From contig CP075496.1 of assembly GCA_021613535.1 (NCBI GenBank), positions 248,001-312,000 of the forward strand: DNA of 64,000 bases, given 5' to 3'. The notes beneath the pieces were generated by a model. That model searched no databases. It saw only the letters and a program-made list of their open reading frames with translations, and was not told the origin of the DNA. Of the stretch, positions 25,201 to 35,181 are shown piece by piece. Source of the DNA: Adineta vaga. Lineage: Eukaryota; Rotifera. The translations under genes were made by a program, and so were the position numbers. Position 1 is the stretch's first letter; each line of letters begins with the position of its first letter.

Positions 25201-26434
25201 CTTGAGATTCTGCATATTTATGAACTTCACTGTTTTCTTTGTGTTGCTTGATTTTATCAAGCGATAATGTTTTCATACCGATAGTACACCAAACATTGTC
25301 TTTGCCTATCTAAAGAATTATTCTTTTACTAAATTCGTTCAAAAACAATCAAAATCTTCCAGCGATTACAGAATGCATCTCAACATTATAAATAAAAACA
25401 GTTTTTTTTAACTATCACAATTTACCGTTTGTGTTTTTTCGTTTTCCATATTTTTTTGCATAAAAGACAATACATGGCATCATTTTCGAAGTATAACCAA
25501 CATGTACATGATTCACGTCTACCACCAAGTTCATCATAGACGTAAGTTTTAAATTGTGCTTCAGGTGTTTGTTCCCATTTACGCAAATATTGAGCACGAT
25601 GATTTGTTCTCGGAGATGTTGGAAACTGTTTTGTAGCATCTTTATCAATAACAAAAATGCAATCATGCAAATTAAAATCTTTTGAGGTCACTATCTTTAC
25701 TTTCAATAATAATTTCAAACTCTCCATTACCTGTCAATGGAGTAGATGTTGAAGAACAACATGGTGATTCAATAGAAACTGATGATGATGAGAGACAAGG
25801 TGTTGGATCAACTAAAGCTGTTGCTGATGATGAATCACGTGCTGAAACAACTGAAACTGCTTCTGATGATGATAGACCACGTGTTGAATTAATTGAAGCT
25901 AATGATGATGTTGAAAGACCAGGTGATGGATCAACTAAAGCTGATGAACCACATACTGACGCAACTAAAACGGATGATGATGATGAAGAATCACGTGCAG
26001 GTGTAACTGAAGCTAATGACAATGAAGAAATACGATTTGATACTGAATTTGCATTTTTACTCCACAATTTAGATAATTTAATCTGAGTTTTACTCATCTA
26101 AAATAGACAAAATAAAAAAAAACTTATTATGCATATAGTAATAATAAAAGTTGGAACAACAATAATTCATTCATGTTCGTGTCATGTATCTTTAAAACAG
26201 ATTAGAACAAAGATTATTTGTATTCGTAATAGAGCGAAATGAAAAAAAGTCATCGGATCATTCGTAGAATTGATCGGAAGAGGTCACTCTCAGTATCAGT
26301 AGTATTTTATCCTTCATTAATAAGAATATCAAAATGAACGAGATACAATTGATCTGTCGATAAAAAACAAAATGTAAATTTTTTTAGCAAAGTGTAGTGT
26401 GTACACGCTGTTTTCGACAACAACGTGTAAAACA
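22212..26434. mobile_element. Candidate hAT element with degraded terminal inverted repeats
   Basis: Left end TGTTTTTGTACACGTTGTT at 22212-22230 resembles the reverse complement of AACAACGTGTAAAACA at 26419-26434. Inside both, a second block matches (GTACACTATGCTTT at 22251-22264; TAGTGTGTAC at 26395-26404 on the other strand). The pair encloses the hAT transposase gene in a fitting way. The match is short and gapped and I could not find a target duplication, so the boundaries are tentative. Confidence 0.35.
22517..26097 (-). pseudogene. hAT-family transposase, 11 exons, probably decayed
   Basis: From ATG at 26097: a Ser-rich exon with imperfect repeats (ALVDPSPG, ALVDPTPC); a TTF-type zinc-finger region (SCTCWLY, MYCLLCKK, then IKQHKENSEVH); the catalytic-core start (MLDETTSR, DIKWSS); and the hAT C-terminal dimerisation block (NSAECERG then FSAVNRIQT) split by an intron. 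A Cys/His-bearing acidic tail ends at 22517. Exons: 25731-26097, 25426-25678, 24895-25309, 24606-24836, 24420-24548, about 24133-24365, 23934-24092, 23246-23871, 23071-23177, 22813-23024, 22517-22761. Most junctions keep phase, but exon 2 to 3 is off by a frame, and exon 6 meets TAA before any donor. So it is likely inactive, or an exapted gene with odd splicing. Many introns are unusual for a hAT transposon. Confidence 0.75.
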
Positions 26435-26988
26435 GAGTGTATTCTAAATATTGCAAGTGTTCCGTACATTCTGATTCTGCTTGGTAAACTTGCTATTCGG
26501 AACTCTGTTCTTAAATAGGGTCGTTAAAATGCTTGAAGTTTGTTTGTTTGTCCAAGCCAATCAGGTGAAAGCAGCGTATAAATCGATGAAAACTTACCCC
26601 TGGTCATCGGACAACGATTCGTCATATGTAATCGAGATCGAGGAATACGAATCTTGGGTTCCCTTCCCAAAAATATTTTTCTATGAACCATAATTAATTA
26701 ATTGTTATTTCTTATTTGTCTAATCCAGTCCGATTGCAGCAATATAAAAATTCATGAAAATTTACTAATAATCATCTTTATATGATTTACCCAAAAGTAA
26801 TCAAAGTCGAGGATTTCAAATCTGATTTTAGCTTTTCATAATTCTAATCAATTATTATAATTATTGCGAAACTGAAAATAACCTGTTATTAAGCATAAAA
26901 GAAAAGATTCTGACCGTGAATTCTTTAATGAAGCTACTGGGTTAATTGAAGAAATGTTTTTTCAGTAGAAGTTGAGGGTGTGCGTCTG
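26098..26988. other. Intergenic with a diverged duplicated segment
   Basis: Positions about 26578-26660 and 26748-26825 are recognisably similar (ATGAAAACTTAC...TCATC...AATCGAGATCGAGGA against ATGAAAATTTAC...TCATC...AATCAAAGTCGAGGA), a worn direct duplication. The 70-codon frame at 26481-26693 covers the first copy and has no other support. At 26971-26988 a GAGGGTGTGCGT string precedes the MITE-like element. Confidence 0.4.
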
Positions 26989-27119
26989 CAAGGGGGAAAA
27001 AGCAGATCCTGGATACCCAAATCCTATAAAACTTTCGGACCCTCATGGGTTATCATTGGTCATCATGAACTGTGTGATCGCAGGAACTATGAGGATCCAG
27101 GATCCGCCTTTTCTCCTTG
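26989..27119. mobile_element. MITE-like element, copy A
   Basis: 131 bp bounded by CAAGGGGGAAAAAGCAGATC (26989-27008, continuing CTGGAT) and its inverted partner ending CGCCTTTTCTCCTTG at 27119. About 22 of 26 terminal bases match in inverted orientation. A second copy with the same termini lies at 62342-62570. No coding capacity. A telomere-like GAGGGTGTG string sits at its left side and ACACCCACACC at 27162-27172 on the right. Confidence 0.65.
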
Positions 27120-28335
27120 TGTGGATGTATTTATGTGCGTACTCTGTCAAGGAACAATTACACCCACACCTTATTCCTTCCACAGCAAGGAGCGTCATAT
27201 GGAAAAAAAGTTTCTGTGTGCTCTTGTGTCAGTGTCAAAGGTCAAAAAATCATTTTCTTCAAGACTGTCTTAAACATCGGAAACCGAGAGTAGATTAAGG
27301 GTAGGCTGATAGGTGGGGTCAATGTGAAGGATCAATGGTTAAAAGTTAAAGGGTGCACAAGATCAAAATATTGCTCTACCCTTCAGTACGAGCTAAATAC
27401 GCGCTTTCGATAGATATAATATGAGATTACAATCAGTAGGTCATTATTTATTCATAAAATCATTAAAGTTTTAGTAATATTGAAATAGAAACTATTGATC
27501 GTTCTAGAGGTGATAATTCAATAAATGAACACATAGATAGAATCGAACCCGTAGCAGGTTTGAGAAAAATAAAGTAGAGTAAAATTTGTCTAGTTTGAAA
27601 ACTATTGGAATCAATGAAAACGTAGGGGAATAAGCAAATCATACAAGAACATCTTAGAGATACGATGGCATAGACATGCAACAGCCTCAGTTAACTCAGT
27701 GAGAGTCAGACTCGAACTTAAGTTTATACTTTCATGTGTTTTCTTTTGCTTTTGAGAATATTTGATACACCACCAATTGTTCATGCAAAACATTTATCTC
27801 ACACATCACGATAAGATGAACCGGCTTTGTTTTCTTTAATTCAATTCATTTTCTTGTTAAGATCTTTAAGGATAGATGTATTTGAAATAAAAATTGCCTT
27901 ACATCGAACTAATAGAATGAAATTATAGTTTATGAGGGTATGGAGCGTGAGCGTGAAAAGTAGAGACTATCGGTATATACCCTCAAAGATTTCCTTTTCT
28001 GATTGAACTTTTGTTGAATATCACATGCAAAAATATCCTTTCTTAAAACGAACTCTTTTGTAAAACTCAAAAAGTACTAACGAAAAATACGTATCTTGAG
28101 TGTATACTGACACTGATAATCATACACGTCAAACGAAACTCCACTCAATACATACATTAACGCCATCTTTCTGCATAAACGAACTATTCGCTTTTGTTAA
28201 AATCCTCAGATTTCATTCTCTTTTTCGAATAACAAAAATACAGTACTATCAGTAAAGCGAATTTCTTTTCATAACAAACAAAATATATTCAATAGCTTGT
28301 ATTCTCAACAAACTTTTGTGGAATTTAAAGCGAAT
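27120..28335. other. Intergenic before the F-box/LRR gene
   Basis: No gene is supported. It contains one small hairpin at 27933-27985. The region from about 28240 is likely promoter and leader of the gene at 28336. Confidence 0.4.
27933..27985. repeat. Small hairpin related to the telomere-like family
   Basis: TGAGGGTAT at 27933-27941 pairs with ATACCCTCA at 27977-27985; between them lie GGAGCGTGAGCGTG remnants. Shares the TGAGGGT arm end with the family but lacks clean TGTGGG units. Confidence 0.55.
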
Positions 28336-31300
28336 ATGTATACATTTTCAACATTACCGATTGAACTCGTCTATCGAATTTTGGATCATCTGTCTGGTTT
28401 TACACTATTTTTTTCAATGCAAAATGTTTGCCAACGTTTTAATCAAATTCTGAACATTTATCATCGATATCAAGTAAGTTTGCAAAGTGCTTTACCTATT
28501 TTATCATCTGTTCAAGCACACATGAGCCTCGCCATATATAACTTAATCAGTTTACTCAAAGAAAAAACCAATTTCACAATTCCGAAGCAATTTCCACGAG
28601 TCAACCAAATACAACATTGACTCATGCAATTAAAACAACCCTTTCTCTCGCCTGTTCTTTTCTATCTATGCTCATAGAATATATATCTTATTAAACGTGC
28701 ACTCATGTGCCGCACAAGAATAAAACAGCAGCATTAAAACACCTTTCCCGTTTCAAACAAATGTCTCTATTGCAACTCTTAAACAATGCAGCAACCATCT
28801 TTGAAACCCACCGAATAAAATAAAGTGAATTGTTTTATATTCTGACCCGACTCAAATGATCTTTCGCGAACCAAATCTAAAAAAAATCCAAAATCATTCG
28901 AAATAAACAAGTATCACTACCTACAGTACAGTACTTACTCTACTCATCCGACGATTCCAAAATTGACTCAGTAATACTCAGACAAGCACCGATTTCTCTT
29001 TTCAATCCATGAACCCAGATCGAAGATTTTCACACACTACCATCACACCTCTTGTATAATGCTATATCTAGTTGAAAAAACTTACTCTAAAGTTCCGCTT
29101 GATTTACCCACATTCTCGAAATCAATATTCTATACATAGACACTCACCACACTCGATCTCGGGTACAATGAAATCGGCCATGAAGGAGCACAACATATTG
29201 GTGATGCCTTGCGAATAAACACGGTAATATTCATTCGCTCTTGTCCTAATTGACACATCCATGCTCTCTCTCCTATATAGACACTCACCACACTAGATAT
29301 CAGGAACAATAAAATCGGCGATCAAGGAGCACAACATATTGGTGATGCCTTGCGAATAAACACGGTAATATTCATTCGCTCTTGTCCTCATTCACACATC
29401 CATACTCTCTCTCCTCTATAGACACTCACCACACTAGATATCAGGGACAATAAAATCGGCGATCAAGGAGCACAACATATCGGTGATGCCTTGCGAATAA
29501 ACACGGTAATATTCATTCGCTCTTGTCCTAATTGACACATCTATGCTCTCTCTCCTATATAGACACTCACCACACTAGATATCAGGAACAATAAAATCGG
29601 CGATCAAGGAGCACAACATATCGGTGATGCCTTGCGAATAAACACGGTAATATTCATTCGCTCTTGTCCTAATTGACACATCTATGCTCTCTCTCCTATA
29701 TAGACACTCACCACACTAGATATCAGGAACAATAAAATCGGCGATCAAGGAGCACAACATATTGATGTTGCCTTGCGAATAAACACGGTAATATTCATTC
29801 GCTCTTGTCCTAATTGACACATCCATACTCTCTCTCCTCTATAGACACTCACCACACTAGATATCAGGGACAATAAAATCGGCGATCAAGGAGCACAACA
29901 TATCGGTGATGCCTTGCGAATAAACACAGTAATACTCATTCGCTCTTGTCCTAATTGACACATCCATACTCTCTCTCCTCTATAGACACTCACCACACTA
30001 AATCTCGGGGGCAATGGAATCGGCCATCAAGGAGCACAACATATTGATGTTGCCTTGCGAATAAATACGGTAATATTCATTCACTCTTGTCCTAATTGAC
30101 AGATCCATGCTCTCTCTCGTCTATAGACACTCACCGCACTACATCTCCGTGGCAATGAAATCGGCCATGAAGGAGCACAACATATTGGTGATGCCTTGCG
30201 AATAAACACGGTAATATTCATTCGCTCTTGTCCTAATTGACACATCCATGCTGTCTCTCCTATATAGACACTCACCACACTAAATCTCTGGGGCAATGGA
30301 ATCGGCCATGAAGGAGCACAACATATTGGTGATGCCTTGCGAATAAACACGGTAATATTCATTCACTCTTGTCCTAATTGACACATCCATGCTGTCTCTC
30401 CTATAAAGACACTCACCACACTAGATCTCTGGAGCAATGAAATCGGCCATCAAGGAGCACAACATATTGCCGATGCCTTGCGAATAAACACGGTAATATT
30501 CATTCACTCTTGTCCTAATTGACACATCCATGCTGTCTCTCCTATATAGACACTCACCACACTAAATCTCTGGGGCAATGGAATCGGCCATGAAGGAGCA
30601 CAACATATTGGTGATGCCTTGCGAATAAACACGGTAATATTCATTCACTCTTGTCCTAATTGACACATCCATGCTGTCTCTCCTATAAAGACACTCACCA
30701 CACTAGATCTCTGGAGCAATGAAATCGGCCATCAAGGAGCACAACATATTGCCGATGCCTTGCGAATAAACACGGTAATATTCATTCACTCTTGTCCTAA
30801 TTGACAGATCTGTAACGACAAACTGGTTGAGTAGTTAACCGCCTCTCACGGTATGATGTTTATTGACTACTCTACATGACCAGAATGTCCATTTCAAAAT
30901 AAGACACACGTTTATATAGAGAAGAGGAAAGAGAGAGATGACCCGGAGACAATATGATATAGAGGTGAGAGAATAGAGAACAGAAAAAGATGAACGATAT
31001 CATTATCGTTACAAGATCCATGCTCTCTCTCGTCTATAGACACTCACCGCACTACATCTCCGTGGCAATGAAATCGGCGATCAAGGAGCACAACATATTG
31101 GTGATGCCTTGCGAATAAACACAGTAATATTCATTCACTCTTGTCCTAATTGACACATCCATGCTGTCTCTCCTATTTAGACACTCACCACACTAGATCT
31201 CTGGGGCAACCAAATTGGCCATCAAGGAGCACTACATATTGGTGATGCCTTGCGAATAAACACAGTAATATTCATTTGCTCTTGTCCTAATTGACACATC

Positions 31301-31559
31301 CATACTCTTTCTCTCGTCTATAGACACTCACCACACTAAATCTCGAGAACAATCAAATCGGCGATCAAGGAGCACAGCATATTGGTGACGCCTTGCGAAT
31401 AAACACAGTAATACTCATTCGCTCTTGTCCTAATTGACACATCCATACTCTCTCTCTCCTCTATAGACACTCACCACACTAGATCTCTGGATCAATCGAA
31501 TCGGCAATCAAGGAAGAGAGTATCTCCGAGATACTTTTAGAGATAGGTTGATGTTGTAG
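28336..31559 (+). CDS. F-box protein with 16 single-LRR exons
   Basis: Exon 1 (28336-28473, 46 codons, phase 0) encodes an F-box start (FSTLPIELVYRILDHL). Downstream, sixteen exons each encode one RI/NLRC-type leucine-rich repeat: 29140-29223, 29281-29364, 29422-29505, 29563-29646, 29704-29787, 29845-29928, 29986-30069, 30127-30210, 30268-30351, 30409-30492, 30550-30633, 30691-30774, 31040-31123, 31181-31264, 31324-31407 and 31467-31559. The first fifteen are exactly 84 nt (28 codons), start TLTTL or TLTAL, contain N-x-I-G and GAQHI, and end ALRINT. The last is altered (REYLRDTF) and carries the stop. All are phase 0 with GT-AG borders. Variation sits at the surface positions (R/G/W, K/E/Q/G, D/H, Q/E). 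I could not find exons between 28474 and 29139, so the F-box-LRR link is inferred from phase, order and the common F-box/LRR layout. Confidence 0.8.
29140..31559 (+). repeat. Tandem array of 141-bp exon+intron units
   Basis: Each unit is an 84-nt LRR exon plus a 57-nt intron (GTAATATTCATTCG... to CTATATAG or CTATAAAG); the last two introns are 59 nt. Sixteen exons lie in the array. Introns are as conserved as exons, so whole units were copied recently. Units 9-10 and 11-12 form a nearly identical 282-bp dimer pair, showing a second level of duplication. Confidence 0.93.
30811..31013. mobile_element. 203-bp insertion, solo-LTR-like (TG...CA), in an LRR-array intron
   Basis: Starts TGTAACGACAA and ends TTATCGTTACA (inverted, one mismatch in 11). 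The insert is flanked by AGATC on both sides (30806-30810 and 31014-31018), a 5-bp target duplication, and it interrupts an otherwise standard 57-nt intron. TG...CA ends with a 5-bp duplication fit a solo LTR; a short DNA element is the alternative. No coding capacity. Donor and acceptor of the host intron are intact, so the exon order is kept. Confidence 0.8.
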
Positions 31560-33090
31560 TTTGGACTCGAGGGACATTGTTTTCTAGTGGTCTTTTCTAG
31601 AGAATTTTTTCAGAGGAAACCGAGGTGGTGAGAAATTAATACATTGTGCTTCGAAGTCGTAGTTATCGTACAATAACGTGTTTTGTTTTAAGCTCTTGAT
31701 TTCCGACCGTGAGAGATGTGTTTGTTATGTAAGTGGTTGATTGGTGTATGTCCCAGATAGCGAAATCCCGTGTTAGAAATGCACTATAATTTGTCAGTTG
31801 AAGTTGGATGGGTATCATATGATGTTTTGTGAAACTGTCTACTCTTAATATAATGTCTTGCGAAAAATTTTCAACAGTGGAAAGGTTATGAAGAAGTAGG
31901 ACGACCGTCGATGCGTCTTATCAGCCTTTTAATGGGTCCGCTGCACTTATTCCCATCGGTGATCTATTACGAACGACTGGGAGATTATTTCTTAAACATT
32001 GTGTTGTGCATGAAAACGTAGCAAAATATTCTTCCGAACTTTATTTTGAATATTTTTCACAATAGAGAGTTTAGTTTAAAGTCTGAGTGTCTCACAAATT
32101 GTTACTATATTTGTAACGTTGGAGAGTTGGGGTTGACGTCAAGATAAAGTGGATGACGAGTTTGACAACTTTATTTAGTTGCTTCTTTGATTTGACGTTT
32201 GATGTCTAATGATAGAAAAATGTTTTGTATTCGTACATCATTCAAGATAAAAAAGAAAGTTTTAGAGAAAAGAGTGTATCTCAGTCTCAACTAGCTTATG
32301 TGTAGAGACACAATTTAGGATATAAATCGCAGCTGGATGCAACTTCCGATATGTTTGAGCTTCAATGAAAGACGGCAAAATGCATTTGTAAACACAAAGA
32401 GTGCTTCATGTTTACATAGTGACCCGTACTTATATTCCCTTACTATTCATTATCATTCTGAGAATTACAAAAGTATGATTAATTCGCGAGTGGTAAGATG
32501 GTTCTGTCTTGAGTTTACACATATTTCTTTTTAAATATATTCATCATCGGTGTCGATGAAACCGACCATACTAGATCTATCGAAGCTTTCCATGCTGTGC
32601 ATTCAAATAATTATCCATGATAATGAACATTTAGTTGTTGAATGTACATCCAAAATAGTTTCTTTATCTAATATGATGATTTTGTTTATTTAAGAAATCA
32701 ATGTGAACTGCCTTTCTGAATTCATCGATTGTGATGAACATTCTTCTAAAATATACCATCCACGCATGTATCATGCCATTTGTTTCATTGAACCAATGGC
32801 ATATGGATCACTGACTTTTAGACTATGAATATATTGATGAAGTATATAATTGTTATATTTACACTAAATGGAAATTTTCTTTCATATAATATTGTTATTT
32901 TAACAAAGATAAGATTATATCTGATATGAATTAACAAATAATACCTAACATTAGTCGAAAAGAAATAACAAAATCTTCAACGTCCATTAAACACATGCCA
33001 ACTTGATAGTCATTAGCGAATTTCATGACAGGGCTCTGATGTACGAGAGCACATTTTCTACTTTATTGAAAGAGAAAAAACAAAACAAAA
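31560..33090. other. Intergenic
   Basis: Nothing recognisable. The frame at 32337-32534 lacks support. The first 200 bp should contain the 3' UTR of the LRR gene. Confidence 0.4.
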
Positions 33091-34038
33091 TTAGCTTGAT
33101 TGACAATGAGTAACACAATAAACAAAAAAGAACAGAACACAAAAGAATAACAAATAATATTTATAAACGAGAAAAAGCCAACTCCAGTAGCATTCGATGA
33201 TGGAATCATCGAGCATGTTGGCTGTAGCGAATGAATCGTCGCTACTTGAATTTGATATACCATCAAATGCAGCATCCAAATTTGGATTTGGTGTCAAATC
33301 CAAAACATCTTCTTCCACCGGATCTGGTTGAACATCAATCAATGAGTCAAGATAATCCCTGACATGCTTGTCAACATTGACATTACCTCTTGGTAATTTA
33401 AGTTTGTTTTCATTTGATTTTGTTTTTCTTTTTGTTGTTTTTCTTCCAGTTTTAACTGTTTTCTTTTTCTTGTTTTTTTTTGTTTTTCAACGCCCAATCG
33501 TTGAGGCACCTTGTGTGGTCGCGGCTCCAACGAAAGGCGTTGGGTAATTGTGCCATTATTTGCGCGTTGTAGTATCACCAAAACTGGTGAAGCAATTGGC
33601 ATAGACGGACTGAGAGTGGACGTGGTGATGAGATGGGTGTTGGTACGGACTCATCCATTTTTATCATTTGTTCGAGCCTCTTCGACAACAACTGTTTCTA
33701 GAAAAACGAACATTATCTATGATATTACACACAGAAGTTTAGTATTCACGTGCTGCTGGTACAACAACAACATCCATGGTCATTTCAGTGACCTGTTGTG
33801 CTTCATTTTGAGCTTGACATGCACGTACCAATTCGCCTGTCAAGCGATGTAGATGGGCAGTCAATTGATATAATTCGGCTGTTGAAGACAAGTCGTCTGT
33901 TTGCGTCGCACGAGTACAAGTACTCATGCTGATGCTTGATGATATTGTAGTTGTTGTTGATGGTTGTTGCATAATAGAATAATTGGATGATTGAATGGTT
34001 GGAAGTGGAATGAAATAATTCTGAGATTGCTTCCTCAT
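33091..34038 (-). pseudogene. Degraded coding region, family unknown
   Basis: Three plausible coding pieces occur in the same direction but do not join in one frame. The first, from ATG at 34038, encodes Ser/Thr-rich then helical sequence (TAELYQLTAHLHRL, ACQAQNEAQQ). The second (about 33339-33620) is basic and Lys/Gln-rich (QKKTRKRK). The third (33091-33400) is acidic with a clear protein look (DKHVRDYLDSLIDV, EEDVLDLTPNP) and runs into a hydrophobic end. Frame changes fall in A-rich runs. Either unseen small introns exist or the gene is decayed. Confidence 0.35.
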
Positions 34039-34672
34039 TATATAGGCATAGCAGACAAAGGCGCCTTTATTCTGAACAACCTTTGTGGCGATTGACCACT
34101 CAAATTGGGGGTGTAAAAGAGGCCGCTGTAAAAAGGGAGGCTAGTGTGTGGGTGTGGGTGTAAATGTGCATTGTAGATTCATTTATCGCCCATACCCACA
34201 CTCACATCCCACCAATCCACACCCTTAAATTTCTATGCCGCTTACTTTTCTGTAACTGCTATAATTTTTATTACTTATTATAAAATGCAGACCACTGAAA
34301 AGTGTTTTCCTAATAAAGAACACGGAACTCGTTGCAATTAATCTTTGCATTTTCATTTACAAGTATTAGAAAGTACACAATTCATTTTTAAATTTCGAAA
34401 ACTGCTGTCGACATTGACTATTGTTGAGAAGCAAGAGTTGAGAATAACGATTTAAACTTCTATTCACACCAACAAATAAAAATTGTTTATTATTGGTTAC
34501 ATCCACACCCTCAAGATGGTGTCAACTCTACCCAAATCTGTTTGCATATGTGTATTTTATTTAAAAATCAAAATAAAGTGAATGAAAGAAAGCAGTTTCA
34601 TGAACTTTAAAACGCACTAAGTGAACGGTGAGAACTAAAAGCAAAATAAAAGTTCAATGAGAGAATGCAATA
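34039..34672. other. Intergenic with telomere-like hairpin remains
   Basis: Positions 34144-34234 carry GTGTGGGTGTGGGTG followed, after about 30 nt, by CCCATACCCACACTCAC and further CCACACCC strings. A lone ATCCACACCCTCAAGA lies at 34501-34516. No gene. Confidence 0.5.
34144..34234. repeat. Telomere-like hairpin, imperfect
   Basis: Left arm GTGTGGGTGTGGG near 34146-34158, right arm CCCATACCCACAC near 34189-34201 with one mismatch. Further C-rich units extend the right side to 34234. Confidence 0.7.
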
Positions 34673-35177
34673 CTAAGATACATTCAAAAGAATGCCCATA
34701 GAGTGACTGACAAAATTGGCGACGACGATATCCAGTTCATTGTCATTGTCGAAATAACCGACAGCCACCGAGGCTGGATTATTGCCGCCACTATAAAACG
34801 TTGTTTGGTTTGCAAACATGATCTGGCGCATTTGACCTAGAGAACAAGAAAACAACGAAGTGAAGATTAATCAGCGAGTTTCTCGTAGTCCCGAAAGGGA
34901 TCTTCTGAAGATTATGTAGTCATGAGAGGATAGGGGTAATATATGGACGGTCCCTTGCTATTCCTGCAGTTGTTGTAGCTGTTCCTATTGCTATTATACC
35001 TGCAGTTGTTGTTGTAGTTTCAGTTGTCCCTGACCTGTTGTTGTTGTAGTTGCAGTTGCAGTTGCAGTTGTACCTAACCCTGTTGTTGTTGCTACAGCTG
35101 ATGTGGTTGCAGTCATACATGTAGAAATCGAAAAGACGTTTCAACTGTTCAAGTTCGACTTTTTCTGGACTCTCCAC
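34673..35177 (-). pseudogene. Relic of an FG-GAP gene (Thr-rich linker and one repeat)
   Basis: The last exon (34836-34673) starts at a CTCTAG acceptor and encodes a single FG-GAP-type unit (FDNDNELDIVVANF, GILLNVS) before the stop. Upstream, 35010-35110 encodes a Thr/Ala-rich stretch (TTSAVATTTG, ATATATTTTT) ending at a possible GTCAGG donor. This is the same order as in the gene at 1-2187 (Thr linker, then FG-GAP), but only one repeat remains and no membrane part is seen. It abuts head-to-head with the truncated gene at 35182. Confidence 0.5.
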
Positions 35178-35181
35178 TGTT

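Noticed and set aside
25682-26086. 134-codon plus-strand frame rich in Asp, Glu and Thr
   Set aside because: Antisense of the Ser-rich first exon of the hAT gene, which has an ATG and a phase-matching intron.
26481-26693. 70-codon frame as a small gene
   Set aside because: Lies on one copy of a worn duplication, lacks homologous features and has no good start context.
30081-30362. Minus-strand open frame in the array
   Set aside because: It is the antisense shadow of two LRR exons and introns; repeats in it follow the plus-strand exon unit.
29140-31559. Regularly spaced repeat as CRISPR array
   Set aside because: Unit length 141 bp, spacers are nearly identical between units, and each unit is an LRR exon plus intron in an animal genome.
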